Source: JAYOFM01 sp038117225 (GTDB lineage: Bacteria > Pseudomonadota > Alphaproteobacteria > Rhodospirillales > Casp-alpha2). From it: a stretch of 5,222 nt of DNA. Positions 1 to 5,222 of the stretch are shown here, piece by piece. How positions within the stretch are numbered: the stretch's first letter is position 1; each line of letters opens with the position of its first letter. The DNA lies in contig JAYOFM010000170.1 of assembly GCA_038117225.1 (NCBI GenBank), forward strand, positions 1 to 5,222, written 5' to 3'. The notes beneath the pieces were generated by a model. It was not told the origin of the DNA, did not search any database, and saw only the letters and a program-made list of their open reading frames with translations. The position numbers were made by a program, and so were the translations under genes.

Positions 1-649
1 CCATCAGGTCGACCGAGAACGGAATGCAGTCAACGGTGCCGCGGCTCAGGCCTTCGTACAATTCGGCAAGGCCCAGGGTCACCGGCACGCCACCGGCGGC
101 CTGCACCATGCGCGGCATGTCCTTGCCCCAGGTGCGAACCTTCTTGCCCTTCATGTCGGCGACGCTCTTGACCTCTTCCTTGCACACCAGCTTGTAGGCG
201 TTGAGGTGATGGAAGAAGAGCGCCTTCATGCCGTTGCGCTTGGCTTCTTTGTCGAACTCTGGAACCTCGACTAGCAGGCGCTCCATCAGCGCCGTCGCCT
301 CGGCCGGTTCAGCCATCGCCATGGGGATCGAGTTGGGGGCGGCATGGAACGGCAGTTCGGCCGGGAAATACCCCGGCGACATGGCCGCCAGGTCAATCGC
401 GCCCTGCTGGATCAGGCCGAGGTTTTCCTTAGCCTTGCCTAGAACGCCTTCCCAAAAAATCTTAATCTTGACCTCTCCGCCGGTCTGCTTGGCGATCTCG
501 GCGGCCCACCATTTGTCGACCTGGGCGCCGGCGGTCTTGTCGGTCCATTGGCTTGACATGCGCAGCTCTTTGGCGTCGACCGTGTGGGCGAAGCCCATAA
601 TCAGCGCGGCCGCGAGGGCGGTTTGCGTGGTTTTTCGAATGACGGACAT
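1..649 (-). CDS. dctP: TRAP transporter solute-binding protein, DctP family (partial, C-terminus beyond left edge)
   Basis: This is the periplasmic solute receptor of a tripartite ATP-independent periplasmic (TRAP) uptake system. Such proteins capture an organic acid or similar solute and deliver it to a DctQM membrane carrier. Translating the minus strand from the ATG at 649-647 gives 216 residues before the window ends. Residues 1-26 form a signal peptide (basic MSVIRK, hydrophobic ALAAALIMGF, likely cleavage after VDA26). The mature part begins KELRMSSQW. Around residues 169-180, KKVRTWGKDMPRM contains the Arg (R172) that in this family usually contacts the substrate carboxylate, followed by GGVPVTLGLAELYEGLSRG and DCIPFS, all typical of DctP. 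The family is usually about 320-340 residues, so roughly a third is missing. A GGGAG-type ribosome site lies about 9 nt upstream of the start. The gene is divergent from the LysR regulator at 830, its likely controller. The substrate cannot be read from the sequence; the dctQ and dctM partners would lie off the left edge. Confidence 0.93.
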   Translation of the reverse strand, partial: MSVIRKTTQTALAAALIMGFAHTVDAKELRMSSQWTDKTAGAQVDKWWAAEIAKQTGGEVKIKIFWEGVLGKAKENLGLIQQGAIDLAAMSPGYFPAELPFHAAPNSIPMAMAEPAEATALMERLLVEVPEFDKEAKRNGMKALFFHHLNAYKLVCKEEVKSVADMKGKKVRTWGKDMPRMVQAAGGVPVTLGLAELYEGLSRGTVDCIPFSVDLM

Positions 650-829
650 GATGATCTACTCCCATGGATTCGGATGTTTGCGAAATCATTACTGCGGCGG
701 ATTACCCGCTTCTATGCTGGAAATTAGTATGGGCGATCACTAAGTATCACCGCAAATTATATAAATTTATCAAATTATATAAGAAAAGATGATATATGGT
801 TTTTCCTTCGCGGACGCCGAACGACAGTC
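650..829. promoter_or_regulatory. AT-rich divergent promoter region between dctP and lysR
   Basis: This 180-bp spacer contains no credible gene and lies between two outward-facing start codons. Its right part (about 740-800) is very AT-rich in an otherwise GC-rich window. On the minus strand it offers two perfect TATAAT hexamers, at 779-774 and 761-756, each inside one copy of a direct repeat. They are candidate -10 boxes for dctP, but no convincing -35 box sits at the right distance. For lysR, a weak TTATCA (767-772) with GATATA (791-796), 18 bp apart, is the best plus-strand match. LysR-type regulators usually bind such a divergent spacer to control the neighbouring gene and themselves. Placing both promoters here is well supported by gene orientation; the exact boxes are tentative. 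Confidence 0.6.
753..782. repeat. Perfect 12-bp direct repeat, candidate operator or tandem -10 elements
   Basis: CAAATTATATAA occurs at 753-764 and again at 771-782, with an 18-bp period. Each copy contains the 8-bp palindrome TTATATAA, and the 10-bp palindrome ATAAATTTAT (761-770) overlaps the end of the first copy and runs up to the second. Two identical dyad-containing units about two helical turns apart in a divergent LysR promoter fit a regulator binding array. They could equally be a simple AT-rich promoter stretch. Confidence 0.55.
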
Positions 830-1741
830 ATGAACCTGAAACAGATTGAAGCCTTCGTCCAAGTCGCCCGCACCGGCAGCGTCAGTGCCGCCGCGGCGCG
901 GCTGAACGCGACCCAACCGGCGATTTCCATGCGGCTTCGTGAGCTGGAACGCAGCATTCAAGCCGATCTGTTCGATCGCTCGCGCCGCACCATCCGGCTG
1001 ACCCCGGAAGGCCGTGCCTTTCTGGAACGCGCCGAGCGCATTCAAGCGATGACCGAGGAAACCCTGGCTGAATTCGGCGCCCGCCGCGCCATCACCGGTC
1101 AAATCCGCCTTGGCGTCACCGAAACGGTGGCGCTGACCTGGTTGCCGAACCTTGTCGGTAGCATCAACAAGCAGTTTCCCGAGGTCGCGATCGAGCTCGA
1201 CGTGGACCTGACCGAAGGCGTGTGGAACCGCTTGAACCGGGGCGATCTCGAAGTGGCGATCCTGCCCGGTCCGGTCGGCGGGCCGAATTTGGAAAGCCGG
1301 TCACTCGGGTTCATCCGCTACGACTGGATGGCCAGCCCCAGCCTCAACATTCCTGACCGGCCGCTGACGCCGATCGACCTGGCGGCGTGGCCGATCATCA
1401 CGCTGGGTCGTGAATCCAACCTGCACGACATCATCGATGGTTGGTTCCGCCTGCACCAGGCGCGGCCGCGGCGGATCGACGTCTGCAACAGCCTCGGTGT
1501 CGTTGCGTCGTTGACCCGGGCCGGCCTCGGCATTGCCATGCTGCCTCCTTCCGTGTTCGCCGGCGAACAGCGGCTCAAGACGTTGCGGGCGACACCGCGC
1601 CTTGACGATATGGAATTTGTCGCCGCCTATCCCCGCAACACCGAATCACCGTTGATCCGCTTCATCGTCGACATGGCGCAAACGGTCAGCACCTTCGATA
1701 GAGTGAGCGCCGCCGATCAGGCGGGCGCGCCGGTGAACTGA
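830..1741 (+). CDS. LysR-type transcriptional regulator
   Basis: A 303-residue DNA-binding regulator, the usual length for the LysR family. Residues 1-60 form the winged helix-turn-helix domain: MNLKQIEAFVQVARTGSVSAAAARLNATQPAISMRL is typical, with the recognition helix near 28-38 and the family wing RTIRLTPEGRAFLERA at 53-68. A linker helix (about 60-88) leads to the two-lobed effector-binding domain (about 91-290), starting QIRLGVTETVAL. It includes RGDLEVAILPGP (137-148) and the typical AGLGIAMLPPSVF (231-243). The start is chosen because the family motif begins at residue 1; only a poor ribosome site (GGA around 812-814) precedes it. It is divergent from dctP, so it probably controls that TRAP operon and its own expression in response to the transported solute or a product of it. 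Its last codons overlap nhaA on the other strand by 25 bp. It does not resemble E. coli NhaR beyond the shared family, so I do not assign it to nhaA control. Confidence 0.95.
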   Translation: MNLKQIEAFVQVARTGSVSAAAARLNATQPAISMRLRELERSIQADLFDRSRRTIRLTPEGRAFLERAERIQAMTEETLAEFGARRAITGQIRLGVTETVALTWLPNLVGSINKQFPEVAIELDVDLTEGVWNRLNRGDLEVAILPGPVGGPNLESRSLGFIRYDWMASPSLNIPDRPLTPIDLAAWPIITLGRESNLHDIIDGWFRLHQARPRRIDVCNSLGVVASLTRAGLGIAMLPPSVFAGEQRLKTLRATPRLDDMEFVAAYPRNTESPLIRFIVDMAQTVSTFDRVSAADQAGAPVN

Positions 1742-2907
1742 CGCGCCGGCACGATCCATCGAAGCACCACAAATCCGCCAATTCCTGACAGCAGTGACCC
1801 CGAAAGAACCCCCAGGCGGACGGCGGCGGCGTGCTCCGGATCGGCAAAGGCGAGAGTGCCGATGAACAGGCTCATGGTGAAACCGATTCCGGCCAGCAGA
1901 GCGGTGCCATAAATCTGCAGCCAACTGATGCCCGGCGGCAGGCTACACAGGCCCAGTCGCGCGCCCGCGAAAGCGAAGCCGAACACCCCGATCTGCTTGC
2001 CGACGAACAACCCGAGCGCGATGCCCAATGGGATCGGCGCCAGCAGATCGGCGAAAGACAGGCCCTCCAGGTGTACGCCGGCGTTGGCGAAGGCGAAGAT
2101 CGGCATGACCCCCAGCGCGACGAAACCGTGTAGCGCGTGTTCGGCGTCTTCCAGGGGTGATGGTTCCTCGCCCGGTGTGCGCAGTGGTATGGTCAGGGCG
2201 ATGATGACGCCGGCCAACGTCGCGTGGACGCCGGATTTCAGAACCGCCACCCAGATGACGATGCCAACCAGGATGTAGAGCCACAGGCGGACGACGCCGA
2301 GATAGTTGAAGGCAATCAAGACCGCCGTACCGGTGCCGGCGACAATCAGCGCCATCAGGGAAAGTTCGGAGGTATAAAACAGCGCGATGATGATGATGGC
2401 GCCCAGATCATCGATGATCGCGAGGGCCAGCAGAAAGATTTTCAGTTCGATCGGCGCCCGCGTACCCAGTAATGCCAGGACGCCGACGGCGAAGGCGATG
2501 TCCGTCGCTGCCGGGATGGCCCAACCGGTCAGCGCGACGGAATCATCAAGATTGAAGGCAACATAGATCAGCGCCGGCACCAGCATGCCACCGATGGCGC
2601 CCAAGGCCGGCAACGCGGCCTGACGCCAGGTCGCCAGGCGGCCTTGAAGAAACTCCCGTTTGATTTCGAGCCCGACGAGAAAGAAGAACACGGCCATCAG
2701 CCCGTCGTTGATCCATAACAACAGCGGCTTATTGATGGTTACGGCGCCGATCTGCACCACCATGGGTGTCTCAAGGATGGCGTCGTAGAGCCAGTCGAGA
2801 GGGGAATTATCGATAATCAGCGCCGCGAGCGCGGCGATCATCAAGAGGACGCCGCCAGCGGCTTCGTGTTGTAACAGTGCCTGAATTCGGCGCCCGATCG
2901 CGGTCAT
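1717..2907 (-). CDS. nhaA: Na+/H+ antiporter NhaA
   Basis: An inner-membrane secondary transporter that expels Na+ (or Li+) in exchange for protons, serving sodium tolerance and pH homeostasis. The 396-residue protein matches the usual length and is hydrophobic throughout, consistent with the family's 12 membrane helices. Key residues (E. coli numbering in brackets): D136 (D133) in PAATDIAFAVGVLALLG; the ion-binding pair D166-D167 (D163-D164) in ALAIIDDLGAIIIIALFYT; K304 (K300) in FVGKQIGVF. The pH-sensor region is also present: E81 (E78) and E85 (E82) in GLEIKREFLQG, H228 (H225) in KSGVHATLAG, and E256-H257 (E252-H253). All are from memory of the family, without an alignment run. The start has an AAGGAA ribosome site 8 nt upstream on the minus strand. 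The gene is divergent from the aldolase operon and ends inside lysR. Nothing is truncated or missing, so it should be functional. Confidence 0.97.
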   Translation of the reverse strand: MTAIGRRIQALLQHEAAGGVLLMIAALAALIIDNSPLDWLYDAILETPMVVQIGAVTINKPLLLWINDGLMAVFFFLVGLEIKREFLQGRLATWRQAALPALGAIGGMLVPALIYVAFNLDDSVALTGWAIPAATDIAFAVGVLALLGTRAPIELKIFLLALAIIDDLGAIIIIALFYTSELSLMALIVAGTGTAVLIAFNYLGVVRLWLYILVGIVIWVAVLKSGVHATLAGVIIALTIPLRTPGEEPSPLEDAEHALHGFVALGVMPIFAFANAGVHLEGLSFADLLAPIPLGIALGLFVGKQIGVFGFAFAGARLGLCSLPPGISWLQIYGTALLAGIGFTMSLFIGTLAFADPEHAAAVRLGVLSGSLLSGIGGFVVLRWIVPARQFTGAPA

Positions 2908-2959
2908 GTGTTAGTTCCTTGTCGTCATTTTTGAGTTTTTCAGAACGGCTATGATGACG

Positions 2960-2989
2960 ATATGGGCCTTATCATTCTCAATCCCATAT
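2960..2989. repeat. 7-bp inverted repeat with 16-nt spacer, possible operator
   Basis: ATATGGG (2960-2966) and CCCATAT (2983-2989) are perfect reverse complements separated by 16 nt. Their outer-to-outer span of 30 bp and position in a divergent promoter, touching the TATAAA at 2987-2992, would suit a dimeric regulator. The arms are short and could arise by chance in 237 bp, so this is tentative. Confidence 0.35.
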
Positions 2990-3099
2990 AAAACGGGCGA
3001 AAAACCAACGTCAGCGTGCAATCACGCACCGTGCGCCATTCCGCCGCCGGATGAGACTTAACAGCCTGCGTCACTGCTGTATTGTGGCGTGGGAGAAAA

Positions 3100-3131
3100 T
3101 GAGGTGTCGTCGAGGCGCCTCGTCACACTCA
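3100..3131 (+). promoter_or_regulatory. Imperfect stem-loop just upstream of the aldolase ribosome site
   Basis: The core is the perfect 12-bp palindrome CGAGGCGCCTCG (3111-3122), which as RNA would form a CGAG/CTCG stem with a GCGC loop. The flanks extend the pairing: TGAG (3100-3103) with CTCA (3128-3131), and TGT (3105-3107) with ACA (3125-3127). G3109 pairs with C3124. The interruptions are bulges at G3104 and C3108 and a T-T mismatch (3110/3123). The structure ends 1 nt before the AGGAA ribosome site at 3133. It could modulate translation of the aldolase operon, or act as DNA as a protein-binding palindrome. No run of T follows, so it is not an intrinsic terminator. Confidence 0.45.
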
Positions 3132-3144
3132 TAGGAATCCCGAC

Positions 3145-4191
3145 ATGAACCGCAATGACTTCATCGACCTGCGCAGTGATACGGCGAGCCTCCCCACCGA
3201 CGCCATGCGCAAGGCCATGGCCGAGGCCGAGGTCGGCGATGAACAGCGCGGCACCGATCCGACGGTCAACGCCCTGTGCGCCCGGGTCGCCGAGTTGACC
3301 GGCATGCAGGCAGCCATGTTCCTGCCGTCGGGTACCATGTGCAATCAGATCGCCATCCTGGTGCATTGTCAGCCGGGTGACGAGATCATTACCGCCGATG
3401 TGTCGCATATCATCCGCTCGGAAGGCGCCGGCGCGTCCGCCTTGGCCGGCACCCAGGTGCTGGGCATACCAAGCACGCAGGGCGTCTTCAACGGTGCCGA
3501 CGTGGATGCGGCCTGCCGCAAGCCGAAGCGCAATGCGCCACGGTCGCGTCTGGTCGAGATCGAGCAGACGGTCAACTACGCCGGCGGCAATTGCTGGCCG
3601 CTTGCCGCCGTCGAGGATGTGGGCGAGGCGGCGAAGCGCAACGGCCTGGCGTTGCACATGGACGGCGCCCGGCTGCTCAATGCCGTCATTGCCACCGGCA
3701 CCTCGGCGGCGGACTTTTGCCGCCCCTGTGACAGCGCCTGGATCGATCTGTCGAAAAGCCTCGGCTGTCCCATCGGCGGGGTGCTCGCCGGCGGTGCGGA
3801 TTTCATCGAGGACGCGTGGCGTTGGAAGCACCGACTCGGCGGCGCCATGCGTCAGGCCGGCATCATCGCCGCCGCCGGCCTTCACGCCCTCGACCACCAC
3901 GTCGACCGCCTTGCCGACGATCATGCCAACGCCAAGCACATGGCCGAGCGCCTCGCCGCCATGCCCGGTGTCGTGCTCGACCCGCCCGAGGTCGAGACTA
4001 ATCTGGTGTTCTTTGATATCTCGGCGACCGGCCGTGATGCCTCGGCGATGGAACAGGCGCTGGCCGATCGGGGGGTCGGCATCGGTGCCTCGGGTCCCGG
4101 GCGCATGCGCGCGGTGACCCATCTGGATGTGACACGCGCCGACGTTGATGCCGCCATGGACATTCTCTGCGAGGTCCTCGCCGACGCCTGA
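3145..4191 (+). CDS. Threonine aldolase family PLP-dependent enzyme (beta-eliminating-lyase superfamily)
   Basis: A cytoplasmic fold-type I PLP enzyme of 348 residues, related to low-specificity L-threonine aldolase (LtaE), which cleaves L-threonine or allo-threonine to glycine and acetaldehyde. Family signatures run in order: DLRSDT (8-13); VGDEQRGTDPTVNAL (30-44); FLPSGTMCNQIA (59-70), whose SGT binds the PLP phosphate; H88, which stacks on the cofactor ring; HMDGARLLNA (171-180), with D173 facing the pyridine nitrogen; the Schiff-base lysine K204 in DLSKSLGCPIGG; GGAMRQAGIIAAAG (232-245); and R322 in RAVTHLD, which holds the substrate carboxylate. The oddity is at 140-148: EQTVNYAGG has V143 where E. 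coli LtaE has His126 (ENTHNG). True substrate preference may therefore differ, so I withhold the gene symbol. AGGAA lies 7 nt before the ATG. It is the first gene of a likely operon with the SDR gene 33 bp downstream. Confidence 0.9.
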   Translation: MNRNDFIDLRSDTASLPTDAMRKAMAEAEVGDEQRGTDPTVNALCARVAELTGMQAAMFLPSGTMCNQIAILVHCQPGDEIITADVSHIIRSEGAGASALAGTQVLGIPSTQGVFNGADVDAACRKPKRNAPRSRLVEIEQTVNYAGGNCWPLAAVEDVGEAAKRNGLALHMDGARLLNAVIATGTSAADFCRPCDSAWIDLSKSLGCPIGGVLAGGADFIEDAWRWKHRLGGAMRQAGIIAAAGLHALDHHVDRLADDHANAKHMAERLAAMPGVVLDPPEVETNLVFFDISATGRDASAMEQALADRGVGIGASGPGRMRAVTHLDVTRADVDAAMDILCEVLADA

Positions 4192-4212
4192 TCAATCAAC
4201 CAACCCAAGATG

Positions 4213-4218
4213 AAGGAA
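4213..4218 (+). promoter_or_regulatory. Ribosome binding site fixing the SDR start
   Basis: AAGGAA lies 6 nt before the ATG at 4225. It falls inside the coding sequence implied by the earlier in-frame ATG at 4210, which has no ribosome site of its own. This favours 4225 as the true start, giving MQLTMPGRRALITGG, the normal short lead into the Rossmann motif. Confidence 0.8.
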
Positions 4219-4224
4219 ATCACC

Positions 4225-5001
4225 ATGCAACTCACCATGCCGGGCCGCAGGGCCCTGATCACCGGAGGCAGTCTCGGCATCGGCCGCGCCATCGGCCATC
4301 GTTTCGCCGGCGCCGGCGCCAATGTCGCTCTGGTGGCCCGCCGCCCAGACGTGCTTGCCGAGGCCAAGGCGGAAATTGAGGCGGCGAGCGGCCGCACCGT
4401 CGCCGCCGTCACCGGCGATGTGTCGACGGCTGAAGGCTGCGCCGCCGCTTTCGAGGCCGCGGCATCGGCGCTCGGCGGCATCGACGTGCTGGTCAACAAC
4501 GCCGGTTCGTCGGCGCGCGGGCCGTTTCTGGACATCACCGACGCGGATTGGTACGCGGATCTGGAACTGAAACTGTTCGGCGCCATCCGGCTTTGCCGCT
4601 TGGCCATGCCGGGCATGATCGAGCGTCGCTGGGGCCGCATCATCAACGTGCTGAACACCGGTGCCAAGGCGCCGCCGGGCGGCGGCGCGCCGACCGCCGT
4701 CAGCCGTGCCGCCGGCATGGCGCTGACCAAGGTGCTGGCCGGCGAGGGCGCGCCTCACAACGTCCTGGTCAACAGCGTCCACGTGGGCCGCATCGAAAGC
4801 GACCAATGGGTGCGCCGCGCCGCCGCCGAAGGCCGCTCCATCGACGACTACTATGCCGAGGTCGGCGAGACCCTGCCCATGGGCCGCGTCGGCACGGCGG
4901 AGGAATTTGCCAATGTTGCGTGCTTCCTGGCTTCCGACGCCGGATCCTACGTCACCGGGACCGCGATTAACGTCGATGGCGGTCTGTCGCCGGTGGTTTA
5001 G
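4225..5001 (+). CDS. Short-chain dehydrogenase/reductase family protein with a non-canonical active site
   Basis: A 258-residue Rossmann-fold protein of classical SDR length. The nucleotide-binding parts are intact: TGGSLGIG (13-20), ARR (38-40) after the second strand, which suggests NADP(H), GDV (64-66), and NNAG (91-94). The C-terminal segment GRVGTAEEFANVACFLASDAGSYVTGTAINVDGG (220-253) is typical of FabG-like members. By gap-free comparison with E. coli FabG from memory, the catalytic tetrad Asn-Ser-Tyr-Lys is replaced by K116 (in ELKLFG), N144 (in INVLNTG), T157 and R161 (in PTAVSR instead of YxxxK). The usual PG after strand six is VG (187-188). The fold and cofactor binding look preserved, but ordinary carbonyl reduction by Tyr/Lys chemistry is not expected. 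It may use other chemistry, bind without catalysis, or belong to a divergent SDR subgroup. It follows the aldolase gene by 33 bp and is probably co-transcribed. Substrate unknown. Confidence 0.93.
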   Translation: MQLTMPGRRALITGGSLGIGRAIGHRFAGAGANVALVARRPDVLAEAKAEIEAASGRTVAAVTGDVSTAEGCAAAFEAAASALGGIDVLVNNAGSSARGPFLDITDADWYADLELKLFGAIRLCRLAMPGMIERRWGRIINVLNTGAKAPPGGGAPTAVSRAAGMALTKVLAGEGAPHNVLVNSVHVGRIESDQWVRRAAAEGRSIDDYYAEVGETLPMGRVGTAEEFANVACFLASDAGSYVTGTAINVDGGLSPVV

Positions 5002-5061
5002 AGGTCGTATCATTGCCAATCTCATCGGCCATACTGGCGATCGAAATTTCGGGATCGGGCA
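5002..5061. other. Short spacer with a 10-bp palindrome before the sensor gene
   Basis: Sixty bases separate the SDR stop from the next ATG. The palindrome CGAAATTTCG (5042-5051) lies about 10 nt before that ATG, partly where a ribosome site would be. GCCA-TAC-TGGC (5028-5038) is only a 4-bp stem. No terminator-like hairpin with a T run is visible, so read-through from the aldolase/SDR operon is possible. Confidence 0.4.
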
Positions 5062-5222
5062 ATGACTCTTAACGTCGGCCAGAAAATCTTCAGCATCGCG
5101 CTGGTGACGCTGCTATTGATGGTGTCGGCGGCGCTTTATTCGATGCATCTCATCGACAATATTGCCGATGACCTGACGAGTATTTCCAATCGCCAGATTC
5201 CGGTGGCCGAGGGCGTCGGTCG
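5062..5222 (+). CDS. N-terminus of a membrane-anchored sensor or chemoreceptor (partial, cut by right edge)
   Basis: An open frame runs from ATG 5062 to the window end: 53 full codons starting MTLNVGQKIFSIAL. A single hydrophobic segment at about residues 10-29 (FSIALVTLLLMVSAALYSMH) follows the basic K8. It is followed by a polar, helical-looking stretch IDNIADDLTSISNRQIPVAEGVG. This is the usual opening of a methyl-accepting chemotaxis protein or of another sensor with an extracytoplasmic four-helix bundle (histidine kinase, cyclase or GGDEF protein); the signalling output domain lies beyond the edge. The ribosome site is weak (CGGG at 5055-5058, 3 nt before the ATG). The frame has no stop and codon use resembles its neighbours, so the gene is probably real, but the class is inferred from only about 50 residues. 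Confidence 0.7.
   Translation, partial: MTLNVGQKIFSIALVTLLLMVSAALYSMHLIDNIADDLTSISNRQIPVAEGVG

Larger units (their letters stand above)
2908..3144. promoter_or_regulatory. Divergent promoter region between nhaA and the aldolase operon
   Basis: A 237-bp non-coding spacer from which nhaA (left) and the threonine-aldolase-like gene (right) are both transcribed. A plus-strand TATAAA at 2987-2992 is a possible -10 box for the aldolase operon, but I see no good -35 at standard spacing. It would give a long leader of about 145 nt. On the minus strand, TTGAGA (2981-2976) is a possible -35 for nhaA with only poor -10 matches. A small hairpin GCGTG-CAAT-CACGC lies at 3014-3027. The inverted repeat and the larger stem-loop are listed separately. 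The aldolase ribosome site AGGAA is at 3133-3137, 7 nt before its ATG. Confidence 0.5.

Noticed and set aside
228..743. Plus-strand frame of 171 codons across the dctP start
   Set aside because: It lies mainly opposite the confident dctP coding sequence, including its signal peptide, and shows no family features.
830..1741. LysR regulator as NhaR, the activator of nhaA
   Set aside because: NhaR is also a LysR protein near nhaA in E. coli, but this protein does not share its N-terminal sequence and is convergent with nhaA while divergent from the TRAP gene, which suits TRAP control better.
3377..4117. Plus-strand frame of 246 codons in another frame within the aldolase gene
   Set aside because: Its composition is Pro, Arg and Ser rich, typical of an out-of-frame reading of a GC-rich gene.
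3058..4122. Long minus-strand open frame (354 codons) opposite the aldolase gene
   Set aside because: It is antisense to a gene with clear family motifs, and its translation is rich in Arg, Gly, His and Ala without recognisable domains. Such frames are common opposite GC-rich genes.
4210..4224. Earlier ATG at 4210 as the SDR start
   Set aside because: It has no ribosome site and would contain the AAGGAA that serves the ATG at 4225. The later start gives the normal SDR N-terminus.
3921..5025. Two long minus-strand frames opposite the aldolase end and the SDR gene
   Set aside because: Both are shadows of the SDR and aldolase coding sequence, show no domain, and lack ribosome sites.
5002..5061. 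Intrinsic terminator after the SDR gene
   Set aside because: Only a 4-bp stem (5028-5038) and a loopless 10-bp palindrome are present, with no T run following.
1..5222. Defence system, mobile element, CRISPR array or structural RNA gene
   Set aside because: No terminal repeats, transposase, integrase, spaced identical repeats, tRNA-like folds or toxin-antitoxin-like small genes were seen on either strand.

Overview
The window looks like part of a chromosome from a GC-rich alphaproteobacterium, probably a Rhodospirillales-like or marine free-living lineage. This is an inference from the GC-rich, Ala/Gly/Arg-heavy coding, the gene types (TRAP uptake protein, LysR regulator, chemoreceptor-like protein) and the style of the proteins; no rRNA or other phylogenetic marker is present. 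There are six protein genes, two of them cut by the window edges. I see no tRNA, rRNA, CRISPR array, insertion sequence, phage gene or attachment site.

Layout. Positions 1-649 (minus) hold the N-terminal two thirds of a TRAP-transporter solute-binding protein of the DctP family, with a signal peptide. A strikingly AT-rich divergent spacer (650-829) carries a 12-bp direct repeat. It separates that gene from a LysR-type regulator (830-1741, plus), the natural candidate regulator of the TRAP operon. The regulator runs tail to tail into nhaA (1717-2907, minus), a Na+/H+ antiporter with all the expected key residues; the two genes overlap by 25 bp. A second divergent spacer (2908-3144) contains an inverted repeat and an imperfect stem-loop just before the next gene's ribosome binding site.

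The right half is a probable two-gene operon. A threonine-aldolase-family PLP enzyme (3145-4191) is followed 33 bp later by a short-chain dehydrogenase/reductase (SDR) family protein (4225-5001). The SDR keeps its nucleotide-binding motifs, but all four residues of the classical Asn-Ser-Tyr-Lys catalytic tetrad are replaced. The window ends with the start of a membrane-anchored sensor or chemoreceptor (5062 onward).

How they may work together. The left block reads as regulated solute uptake. The Na+ dependence of TRAP carriers gives a loose physiological link to NhaA, but nothing in the sequence proves it. The aldolase/SDR pair suggests metabolism of a beta-hydroxy-amino acid or related compound, substrate unknown. 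The most unusual item is the SDR with a fully substituted active site beside an aldolase that itself lacks a usual active-site histidine. No defence, mobile or otherwise exotic system is visible.
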